This document shows positions 57,588 to 64,000 of a stretch of 64,000 nt of DNA, piece by piece. The translations under genes were made by a program, and so were the position numbers. Position 1 is the first letter of the stretch. Every line of letters starts with the position of its first letter. The notes beneath the pieces are model-generated. The model saw only the letters and a list, made by a program, of their open reading frames with translations. It was not told the origin of the DNA and did no database searches. Source of the DNA: Paenibacillus sp. PK3_47 (GTDB lineage Bacteria; Bacillota; Bacilli; Paenibacillales; Paenibacillaceae); contig NZ_CP026029.1 of assembly GCF_023520895.1 (NCBI RefSeq), forward strand, positions 5,208,001 through 5,272,000. Direction: 5' to 3'.

Positions 57588-60500
57588 TTATTCAGCAGCT
57601 GCAGATTGGCGGCTTCGGCCGTCTGCATAACCGTGAGCTGGAGCTTAAAGAAGGCGTTACCGTCCTCTATGGCCGGAATGAAGCCGGCAAAAGTACAACC
57701 ATGCAGTTTATCCGGGCCATGCTATATGGAATACCCGGCCGGGTGCATCCGGCAGAACGGTATGAGCCGGTGCAGGGCGGAATCCATGGCGGCATGCTGA
57801 CGGCCCTGGATGAGGAAGGAGCAAGCTGGAGAATCCGCCGTTATGCCGCAGGCACAGAGGCACAGGGGCGCAGCGAGAAGCTGAACATTACCGTGAGCTA
57901 TCCCGGAGGCACAGTGGAGGAGCTGGGACAGGCAGACCTGGAGCGCCGTCTGCTCGGGGGAATCTCCCGCAGCATGTTCCGGCAGCTGTTCGCCGTATCG
58001 CTGGATGAGCTTCAGGAGCTTGGCGCCCTGCAGTCCCAGGAAATGAGCAGCTATCTGTTCCATGCCGGTATGGGCGGAGGCGGAGAAATTATGCGGGCTG
58101 AGCGGAAGCTGATACAGGAAACAGAGAAGCTGTACAAGCCGCGCGGCAAGGTGCAGGAGGCGGCCAGGATCCTCCAGGCCATTGAGAAGCTTGAAGGGCA
58201 AATGGCGGAGAGCCGCTCTTATCTGCCCCGGTATAATGAGAATTCCGCAGCGCTTGAATCCGCTGAAGACAATCTGGCTGAGCTGGAGGAGAGACGCAAG
58301 TCGGGCGGTGAAATGCTGGCCAAGCTGCGTAAAGCCCAGGAGATCCGCGAATTGTGGCTGAAACGGCGGGAAGCGGAGCTGGAGCTGGCCGGGCTCCCGG
58401 TTATAGAGGCATTTCCCGAGAACGGGGCGGAACGCTGGCAGCTGCTCGAGGGGGAGATCCGCGTCGGCGAAGCGGGCATCTTCCGTCTGCAGCGCCAGGA
58501 AGGGGAAATCACCGCCGGGCTTGTGGAGTCTGCCCCGGATGGCGTGCTGGCAGCTCAGGGGCCGCTGCTGGAACGGCTGGACCGCCGCCGTTCCAGCTAT
58601 GAGGACCGGCGCGCGGAGCGGCAGCGCCTGGTCAGTGAGCTCGGCGCGCTGCGGGAGCATCTGGACCGCATTCTGCGCGGCATCGGCGCAGGCTGGAGCA
58701 AGGCGGAGCTTGCGGCCTTCTCCGGTGCGGCGGCGGACCGTGAAGCCGCAAGACGCTACGCGGCCGCATTCGCCGGGTACGACCGGCGGATGGAGGCCCG
58801 GGAAGCGGAGCGGCAGAGCCTCCGCTCCCGGACCGCTGCCGCCGCCGCTGCGCTGCAGGCGGCGGAGCGCGCGCTTGCGGGTGAGCACGCAAGCGGCGCC
58901 GCAGGCTTCGCGGGCCTCGCTCCGCGCAGGCCGCGGGAAGTGCTGCAGCTGTGGGACGAGCTGCAGCAGGCCGCCGAGCGCTGGCGCGAAGCGCAGCTCG
59001 GCGGCGCAGGGCCGCACCGCAGCCGGCGCAGCGGCGGTGCGGGAGAACGCCGGTCCGCGCGCGACCGGCGGCTGCCTTTGGCGGGCGCAGCGCTGGCGCT
59101 GGCGCTGCCCGCCCTGCTGTGGCTGACCGGTGCGCCGCCGGTCAGCGCCTGGACCGCGCTGGGCCTGCTGGCCGCCGCGGACCTGGCCCTGTGGGCCGGC
59201 CTGCTGGCGGAGCGCAGGCCGGGTTCGTCCCCGCCGGGGCACGGCGGGGACGCGGGCGCAGCCGCAGCCGAGATGCTGCGGCTGCAGGGGCTGCTGCTCT
59301 CCGGGGCGGAGCCGGAGCGCGCCTTCAGCCGGCAGGCGAAGATGGATGCCGGCTCGCTGGAAGCCGGCATGAAGGAGCTGCGCCGGCTGATGGAGGCCTG
59401 GACCGCCTGGCGGCAGCGCGTCGATAAGCTGGAGGGAGAGCGGGAGGCCTGCCGGACGGAAGCGGAGACTTTAACCGGTCAGGAGCAGGCGCTGGCAGCT
59501 GAAATGGAGCAGGCCGAGGCTGAATTCATGGAGCTGGATGAAAGTTATGGAACCTGGCTGCGCGAACGCAGGCTGCCTGAGGGGATTTCGCCGGAAGGGC
59601 TGCCGGATATCTTCGCCATGGCGGAGCAGGGGAATGAGCTGCTCCGCCAGATGAACAAGTTGTCTTCACGGCTTAAAGATGTAGAAGAAGAATGTATAGG
59701 CTATGAGAATGAAGTGCTGGAGCTGATGAAAAAAGCAGGACACTTTGCATCTGGTAACCCGGCAGAGGATGCGGGCTACACTGCAAATTCCGGTGCAGAT
59801 CCTTCAGTGGCACTGCTTAGCTGGCTGGAAATACGCAAACGGGACTGGGAGCTTCTGAAGGGAGAGCAGCTGCGCCGGGAAAACATGGCTGAACGGCTCC
59901 TTGGGGTGCAGGAAGAACTTGCGGAGAAACGCCGGGAGCTTGAAGAACTTAAGCAGCGGAGGGAAAAACTGCTGCAGGAAGGCGGCGCGGAGGACGGCGA
60001 GGATTTTTTGCGCCGGGCTTCAGCTGTGCAGCTGCGCACGGAACTGGCCAGATCTGTCCGCCAGTGGGAGCTGGCGATGTTCGGCGGCTGGGAAGGTGAG
60101 CGGGCAGAGGGATTACAGCAGCTCCTTGAGCACCATGATGCTGCTGCGCTTGCGGAGAAGCGCGCCGCTGCGGAAGACGCGGTATTACAGATTGAAGAAG
60201 AACGAAATGCGCTGCTTCAGCACCGGGGCAAGCTGCTGCAGGAACGCGAATATCTGAAGGAGCGCTGCCAGGAGGATCATGCGCTGCAGCAGCTGGAGGA
60301 GCAGCGGTCTGCACTCCGGAATCTGGCCGGGCAGTATGCCGTAACGGCGATCGCTGCCGAGCTGATGGGCCGGACACGGCGGATCTATGAGCAGGAGAAG
60401 CAGCCGCAGGTACTGCAGCTGGCCTCTGCTTACTTCGCCAAGCTGACGGAAGGGGAATACCGGCGGATCATTATGACGATGGGCCATAAAGAACTGAAAG

Positions 60501-60793
60501 CGGAGCATAAGGATGCCGGGCTGCTGGACAGCGGACTGCTCAGCCGGGGAACAGCGGAACAGCTGTATCTGGCGATCCGTCTGGCCCTGGCCGGGACGAT
60601 GACCCGGCAGGCCCGTCTGCCGCTCCTGTTCGACGACCTGTTCGTTAACTTTGATGAACGGCGCCTGCATGCAGCGCTGTCTCTGATCGGTGAGCTGTCG
60701 GCTGCGCGCCAGATTGTAATGATGACCTGTCACCGGCATATTGCTGAAGCGTCGGCACGGCTGATTCCGGGAGCGGCTGTCATCCCCGTGTAA
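57584..60793 (+). CDS. yhaN: YhaN-like SMC-type AAA ATPase with mid-protein membrane hairpin
   Basis: 1069 residues. N-terminal Walker A is GRNEAGKST in VTVLYGRNEAG; the C-terminal half has SRGTAEQLYLAIRLAL (signature) and PLLFDDLFVNFDERR (Walker B). In between lie two long coiled coils. Instead of a Zn-hook CxxC, the centre (about 499-545) holds two hydrophobic helices (LPLAGAALALALPALLWL, TALGLLAAADLALWAGLL) flanked by basic residues. This could bring the ATPase to the membrane. The centre's DNA is very GC-rich. Partner of YhaO. Confidence 0.93.
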   Translation: MIIQQLQIGGFGRLHNRELELKEGVTVLYGRNEAGKSTTMQFIRAMLYGIPGRVHPAERYEPVQGGIHGGMLTALDEEGASWRIRRYAAGTEAQGRSEKLNITVSYPGGTVEELGQADLERRLLGGISRSMFRQLFAVSLDELQELGALQSQEMSSYLFHAGMGGGGEIMRAERKLIQETEKLYKPRGKVQEAARILQAIEKLEGQMAESRSYLPRYNENSAALESAEDNLAELEERRKSGGEMLAKLRKAQEIRELWLKRREAELELAGLPVIEAFPENGAERWQLLEGEIRVGEAGIFRLQRQEGEITAGLVESAPDGVLAAQGPLLERLDRRRSSYEDRRAERQRLVSELGALREHLDRILRGIGAGWSKAELAAFSGAAADREAARRYAAAFAGYDRRMEAREAERQSLRSRTAAAAAALQAAERALAGEHASGAAGFAGLAPRRPREVLQLWDELQQAAERWREAQLGGAGPHRSRRSGGAGERRSARDRRLPLAGAALALALPALLWLTGAPPVSAWTALGLLAAADLALWAGLLAERRPGSSPPGHGGDAGAAAAEMLRLQGLLLSGAEPERAFSRQAKMDAGSLEAGMKELRRLMEAWTAWRQRVDKLEGEREACRTEAETLTGQEQALAAEMEQAEAEFMELDESYGTWLRERRLPEGISPEGLPDIFAMAEQGNELLRQMNKLSSRLKDVEEECIGYENEVLELMKKAGHFASGNPAEDAGYTANSGADPSVALLSWLEIRKRDWELLKGEQLRRENMAERLLGVQEELAEKRRELEELKQRREKLLQEGGAEDGEDFLRRASAVQLRTELARSVRQWELAMFGGWEGERAEGLQQLLEHHDAAALAEKRAAAEDAVLQIEEERNALLQHRGKLLQEREYLKERCQEDHALQQLEEQRSALRNLAGQYAVTAIAAELMGRTRRIYEQEKQPQVLQLASAYFAKLTEGEYRRIIMTMGHKELKAEHKDAGLLDSGLLSRGTAEQLYLAIRLALAGTMTRQARLPLLFDDLFVNFDERRLHAALSLIGELSAARQIVMMTCHRHIAEASARLIPGAAVIPV

Positions 60794-60815
60794 AATGGAA
60801 TATAGCTCTGCTAAG

Positions 60816-60992
60816 CGGAAATTCTCCAGCTAATTTTTATTAAAAGAACGATATTACGATGCCAGCGGGAAAAACTCCAGTTAATCATGCCGGATTCGTT
60901 CCGGGAGAACAGTCTGAGCACTTTTAGCTGGAGAAATTCCAACTGATGGCCGTAAATTATGAAAAATGCTGAAATTAGCTGGAGAAAATCCA
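60816..60992. repeat. Four-unit mirror-symmetric repeat element, copy 2
   Basis: Units at 60816-60828, 60867-60879, 60929-60941 and 60980-60992; spacings 51, 62 and 51 bp exactly as in copy 1. Units 1 and 2 end CTCCA, units 3 and 4 begin TGGAG. The extended unit is close to ATTAGCTGGAGAAATTCCA. A 60-codon minus-strand frame (starting MDFLQLIS, ending WRISA) spans it, similar to the frame on copy 1. It lies between the yhaN stop and the convergent YkvI-like gene; the remaining DNA to 61169 shows nothing else. Confidence 0.88.
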
Positions 60993-61169
60993 ACTAAAAT
61001 GTGCAGCAGCGGCAGTTCTAATGGACTATGTGGTTTATGCGGTTTATGCGGACTGGCTGATCGAGATCCTCTATAATAGAAGATTGCTGAATGATATCTT
61101 TAAGACGTGCCTAATGATGCCTCTGATCTTTGTTCCAACTATGCCTAGAAGGCCGTTCTCTACCTGCCA

Positions 61170-62288
61170 TCATTTCCGCGTCACCCGGATATCCGGCTTC
61201 ACCGCCACAATGGTGACTCCTTTACTGCCCTTTCCGGAGGTGGAATCGGAAGGCGGCGGTGTTATCGGTGCCCGCAGCAGGGTCACAACCCAGACGAGGG
61301 ACAAGGCGCCGAATATCGGATAAAAAATCGCGAGCAGCGAGCTGAAGCCGAACTGGCTGAACAGGAAGCAGACGAGCATCAGCAGTGGTGTCACCAGAGC
61401 GGGGGCGATCGGCAGGCGCTGCTGAAGCTGAACACCTACGCCATAGATATTGGCCACAAAGGTGCTGAAGATTTCCAGGAAGATCAGCATGAGATAGATG
61501 ATCTGTACGATGGCTCCGAGCCGGAACGCAATAGTGCCCATAGGGATTTCATACTGCAGGATTCCCGGCATCTGTGAGCTCATGGCAAAATGCGCCGCAA
61601 GCAGCATAAATCCGATGCCGGCACCGCCGAGAATACCGCCGCGGACGAGCGACTTCTCATCCTCGGTGTGGCAGGCGAGCGGAACGAGCACAGCCTGGGC
61701 CATCCCCAGGTTAAAGGCAGTGTAGAGCAGCGGCGACATCCATGCGCCGAACACACTCCGCCCGGTATCCAGGAACAAAAACCTTTCCGCCCCCGGTACG
61801 CCCAGTGTATTAAAGATTATAATCAGCGAGAGCGTAAGCATGAGCGGCACGACCAGACTGTTGATCTGCAATATCCCGGAAATTCCGCGTTTCAGCAAAA
61901 AGTAGGAGCCGGTAACCGTCAGCAGCAGCCCGACCTGAAACGGCAGACCCAGATGCTCCTGAAAAATAGCCCCGGCCCCGGCCAGCATAATGCTGTTGAC
62001 TCCGACCAGGATGACCAGGGTAAAAAGGCTGATGCTGCTGCCGATCTTTTCGCCGAACAGGTGGCGGTTAAAGTCCTCGTAGGAATCCGCTCCGACACGG
62101 CGGGCCAGCACCATCATTTTGGTACCCAGCCAGATGAACAGCGCTGTCGAGAGCAAAATGGTAAGCACCGCCCAATGCCCGTACCTGGTGAAGAAGCGGA
62201 GAATCTCCTGGCCGGTGGCGAATCCGGCACCTACAATGGTTCCAATATAAGTAAAGGCGATTTGCAATGTGCGGACATGGGATTTCAT
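61170..62288 (-). CDS. YkvI family membrane protein (APC-like)
   Basis: 372 residues, about ten membrane helices. Family marks are TYIGTIVGAGFATGQEILRFF near the start, GANSIMLAGAG-like VGVNSIMLAGAG, LLKRGISGILQINSLVVPLML and QAVLVPLACHTEDEKSLVRGG. Fold related to LeuT-type amino-acid transporters; the substrate is unknown. AGGAGGGG six bases upstream fixes ATG 62288; the frame extending to 62516 would overlap the divergent xpt gene and its leader. The C-terminal 25 residues are cytosolic and basic. Confidence 0.92.
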   Translation of the reverse strand: MKSHVRTLQIAFTYIGTIVGAGFATGQEILRFFTRYGHWAVLTILLSTALFIWLGTKMMVLARRVGADSYEDFNRHLFGEKIGSSISLFTLVILVGVNSIMLAGAGAIFQEHLGLPFQVGLLLTVTGSYFLLKRGISGILQINSLVVPLMLTLSLIIIFNTLGVPGAERFLFLDTGRSVFGAWMSPLLYTAFNLGMAQAVLVPLACHTEDEKSLVRGGILGGAGIGFMLLAAHFAMSSQMPGILQYEIPMGTIAFRLGAIVQIIYLMLIFLEIFSTFVANIYGVGVQLQQRLPIAPALVTPLLMLVCFLFSQFGFSSLLAIFYPIFGALSLVWVVTLLRAPITPPPSDSTSGKGSKGVTIVAVKPDIRVTRK

Positions 62289-62472
62289 GAGTCCCCTCCT
62301 TATGTGCGGTGAACAAAAAATAACCGGCCCTGCAGGATTGCCTTGTGCAGTCTGTATAGTACAGGTTATGATGGGGAGCAGAAGGACATGACTTCCGGCT
62401 TGGTCAAAGCTTGGAGTTATTGTTGCCAGAGAGTAGCAGCTGGAATTATTAAGGTAATGGAGGTTCTTAGTC

Positions 62473-63045
62473 ATGGAAGTATTAAAACAGCGGATTTTAC
62501 AGGAAGGGGTCGTCATTTCGGATCAGGTGCTGAAGCTGGACGGGCTGCTTAATCATCAGGTTGATCCCGTGCTGACGATGGAAATGGGACGGGAGTTTGC
62601 CGGGAGATTTGCGGACGCCGGAGTAACGCGGGTAGTTACTGTGGAATCCTCGGGTATTGCCGTGGCATTTGCCACCGCTTATGAAATGAAGGTGCCGCTG
62701 GTCTTTGCCCGCCGCAAAAAAACGCTGCTGGCAGATCCGGATGCCTTGTGCGAGAGAGTCCCTTCGTTTACCAAAGGTATCGTTACGGACATCATGCTGT
62801 CCCGCCAATATATCTCCTCTGACGATAAAATTCTTTTTATCGATGATATTATCGCCAACGGGGATGCAGCCCGCGGACTGATCAAAATCATTCAGCGCTC
62901 CGGCGCTGAGCTGGTAGGTCTGGGCGTTGTTGTCGAGAAAAGCTTCCAGGCTGGCGCCCGTACGATCAGAGAACAAGGCATCCGGCTGGAATCGCTGGTC
63001 AAAATAGAGTCGCTTAGTGAGGGTACGGTTGTTTTTGGAGAGTAA
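62473..63045 (+). CDS. xpt: Xanthine phosphoribosyltransferase
   Basis: 190 residues. Salvages xanthine to XMP with PRPP in the cytosol. The PRPP-binding loop is FIDDIIANGDAARG (about 116-129); VESSGIAVAFATA and VVVEKSFQAG are typical. In Bacillus xpt is preceded by a guanine riboswitch; the 184-bp upstream stretch here shows no such fold, and pbuX is not next to it. GGAGG lies nine bases ahead of ATG 62473. Confidence 0.95.
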   Translation: MEVLKQRILQEGVVISDQVLKLDGLLNHQVDPVLTMEMGREFAGRFADAGVTRVVTVESSGIAVAFATAYEMKVPLVFARRKKTLLADPDALCERVPSFTKGIVTDIMLSRQYISSDDKILFIDDIIANGDAARGLIKIIQRSGAELVGLGVVVEKSFQAGARTIREQGIRLESLVKIESLSEGTVVFGE

Positions 63046-63089
63046 CCGGTGACAATTATAGGAACACTGCCTATTTTTTTAACAACTTC

Positions 63090-63118
63090 TTTTCACCCCA
63101 TTACTTTTCCTTTATAAT
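63090..63118 (+). promoter_or_regulatory. Promoter of the 105-residue gene
   Basis: TTTTCA (63090-63095), 17-bp spacer, perfect TATAAT (63113-63118), 32 bp before ATG 63150. Confidence 0.55.
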
Positions 63119-63149
63119 AGGGTTTAGACATAGGAGAGGAGGCGTCACA

Positions 63150-63467
63150 ATGGGGAAAGAACCGGTGACAGAGCAATTTTTTATTGATAAATTAGCCGAG
63201 GCCAAGGATCATTTCGAGCGTGCGCTGGATTGCAAACATACGGAGTTCGACGATCTGTATCCCTATATGATAGAACATCCTCAGTTTTTCTGGTACAAAA
63301 GATATGTAGCCTGGTCTGAGCTTTTGACAATTACAAGCTTGTGCCAAGAACTGGATTTCGACTGGAAGCAGAAGTTCTCTGAACATCAGGTGGAATATCT
63401 GGAAGAACGTGTGATGTCCGCTAAAGTTCTTGATTTCTGGTTTGAGAAGAACGAAGCACTGATATAG
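63150..63467 (+). CDS. Protein of unknown function
   Basis: 105 residues, soluble and aromatic-rich, with helices FFIDKLAEAKDHFERALD and LLTITSLCQELDF, and a central DDLYPYMIEHPQFFWYKRYVAW. It has one cysteine pair far apart (near 28 and 78), so no metal motif. Strong promoter and GGAGAGGAGG ribosome binding site, plus a terminator after it, indicate an expressed single gene. No family recognised. Confidence 0.75.
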   Translation: MGKEPVTEQFFIDKLAEAKDHFERALDCKHTEFDDLYPYMIEHPQFFWYKRYVAWSELLTITSLCQELDFDWKQKFSEHQVEYLEERVMSAKVLDFWFEKNEALI

Positions 63468-63514
63468 CAGCTTTATAAGATATACAGAACTGACAGTTCA
63501 GTAAGAAATCAGGG

Positions 63515-63543
63515 CCCAAATGGATCTCATTTGGGTCTTTTTT
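63515..63543 (+). terminator. Terminator after the 105-residue gene
   Basis: An 8-bp stem CCCAAATG (63515-63522) / CATTTGGG (63528-63535), followed by six Ts. Confidence 0.88.
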
Positions 63544-63575
63544 ATGGCAGAACGGCAGAAAGGGGAGGAATTCAT

Positions 63576-63788
63576 ATGATAAGTGATGAACAGCTGGATG
63601 CCTACCGGATTTCCGGGGAGAGAATACGGGTGGTGCGCGACGCGCTGCCGAGCAATGATATAAGAGGGATCGTGCTGGCTTGGGACGAGTCCCAGGTAAT
63701 GATCCGCAGACCCAACAAGCATGTTGTGAAGCTGGACCGCAATTATCTGTTCCAGCCTGTTAAAGAGCCCAGACCGGACAATATTTAG
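63576..63788 (+). CDS. Small protein of unknown function
   Basis: 70 residues. MISDEQLDAYRISGERIRV leads to a beta-rich middle (RGIVLAWDESQVMIRRPNKHVVKLDRNYLFQ) that could be a small barrel of SH3 type binding nucleic acid or protein; this is a guess from spacing. GGGGAGG lies 8 bases ahead of ATG 63576, inside a longer frame from 63531 that overlaps the terminator. No family recognised. Confidence 0.7.
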   Translation: MISDEQLDAYRISGERIRVVRDALPSNDIRGIVLAWDESQVMIRRPNKHVVKLDRNYLFQPVKEPRPDNI

Positions 63789-63842
63789 AATTTTGTAAGC
63801 TCCTGACCGTTGTCATGTCAGAATAGAATATTCTCTGCAATG

Positions 63843-63885
63843 CAAGACAGCCCCCACCCGGTGTTACCGGGCAGGGGCTGTCTTG
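63843..63885. terminator. Stem-loop between convergent genes
   Basis: A 12-bp perfect stem CAAGACAGCCCC (63843-63854) / GGGGCTGTCTTG (63874-63885) with CCCGGT/ACCGGG inner pairing. The T run is poor, but the place between two stop codons suggests a bidirectional terminator. Confidence 0.6.
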
Positions 63886-63903
63886 CTGTTGTACGGGTAA
63901 ATC

Positions 63904-64000
63904 CTAAATGGACAGAGCCATCTGTTCTACAGAGGGGTTCTGCGGAAGAACGCTTAACTCCGGATTCAAGCCAAGATAAGCACGCATCCGCAGCATCATC
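63904..64000 (-). CDS. C-terminal end of a gene running off the right edge
   Basis: A minus-strand frame enters at the window edge and stops at TAG 63904-63906; the last residues are VEQMALSI, after MRAYLGLNPELSVLPQNPS. The regular composition and the stem-loop just downstream suggest a true gene end. Too short to assign a family; in-frame ATGs near the edge could also make it a tiny gene. Confidence 0.45.
   Translation of the reverse strand, partial: MMLRMRAYLGLNPELSVLPQNPSVEQMALSI

Noticed and set aside
57722..59242. 506-codon antisense frame within yhaN
   Set aside because: Caused by high GC and skewed third positions of yhaN; no start signals, and the sense frame is a complete known protein.
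62289..62472. Possible purine riboswitch before xpt
   Set aside because: The conserved purine-aptamer core and its loop sequences could not be found, nor a terminator hairpin.
62289..62516. 76-residue extension of the YkvI-like protein
   Set aside because: AGGAGGGG fixes the start at 62288, and the extension would overlap the divergent xpt coding sequence.

Overview
The window reads as a chromosomal segment of a spore-forming, moderately GC-rich Firmicute, most likely Paenibacillus or a close relative. Signs of this are a hemE-hemH-hemY operon of Bacillus type, the yhaO-yhaN pair, a YtpB-type terpene synthase, two YjcZ-like 30-residue proteins, YitT, YesL, YkvI and DUF1450 families, strong AGGAGG ribosome binding sites, and GTG or TTG starts on many genes. 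I see no rRNA, tRNA, prophage, insertion sequence or CRISPR array. Almost everything is core or housekeeping content.

Layout. 1-5.4 kb: a cysteine-less HesB/IscA-like protein beside a DUF1450 protein, an aldo/keto reductase, a THUMP rRNA methyltransferase, an O-methyltransferase and an MFS exporter. 5.5-9.1 kb: haem operon hemEHY. 9.2-15.7 kb: CapA-like enzyme, GDPD phosphodiesterase, FAH-family hydrolase, DUF92 membrane protein, TetR regulator and an ABC-F ATPase. 15.8-21.1 kb: an IseA-like protein, then a minus-strand run of small membrane proteins, PepF, LapA-like protein, M42 peptidase and a phosphodiester glycosidase. 21.2-29.5 kb: cold-shock protein, MFS, ytpB-pfkA, MATE, a glycoside-hydrolase-like protein and YitT. 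29.5-36.9 kb: DEAD-box helicase with long leader, YesL, a probable 6S RNA, thiol peroxidase, rhomboid, LysR, Zn-protease and MerR. 37-41.3 kb: a nitrogen-linked unit of ammonium transporter, GlnD-like DUF294 nucleotidyltransferase and DnaQ-type exonuclease behind a GlnR/TnrA-like operator. 41.3-49.9 kb: thioredoxin-like protein, citramalate synthase, Pol IV, ferredoxin, L,D-transpeptidase, pyrD, small alarmone synthetase and DUF309. 49.9-64 kb: two paralogous RsmF-type methyltransferases, an RsuA-like pseudouridine synthase, HAD phosphatase, glycosyltransferase, yhaO-yhaN, YkvI, xpt and small conserved-looking proteins of unknown role.

The most unusual structure is a 177-bp repeat present twice (1826-2002 and 60816-60992). 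Each copy has four short TGGAG-N4-TCCA units at identical mirror-symmetric spacings (51, 62, 51 bp), two inverted and two direct, and both copies lie between convergent genes. The most interesting gene set is amtB-DUF294-exonuclease, where a GlnD-like enzyme takes the place usually held by a PII gene. Several small genes (20628-20798, 31479-31571, 47106-47243, 53179-53271) were found by reading the intergenic DNA directly. Many starts were moved inward from the longest open frame because the Shine-Dalgarno sequence lies inside that longer frame.
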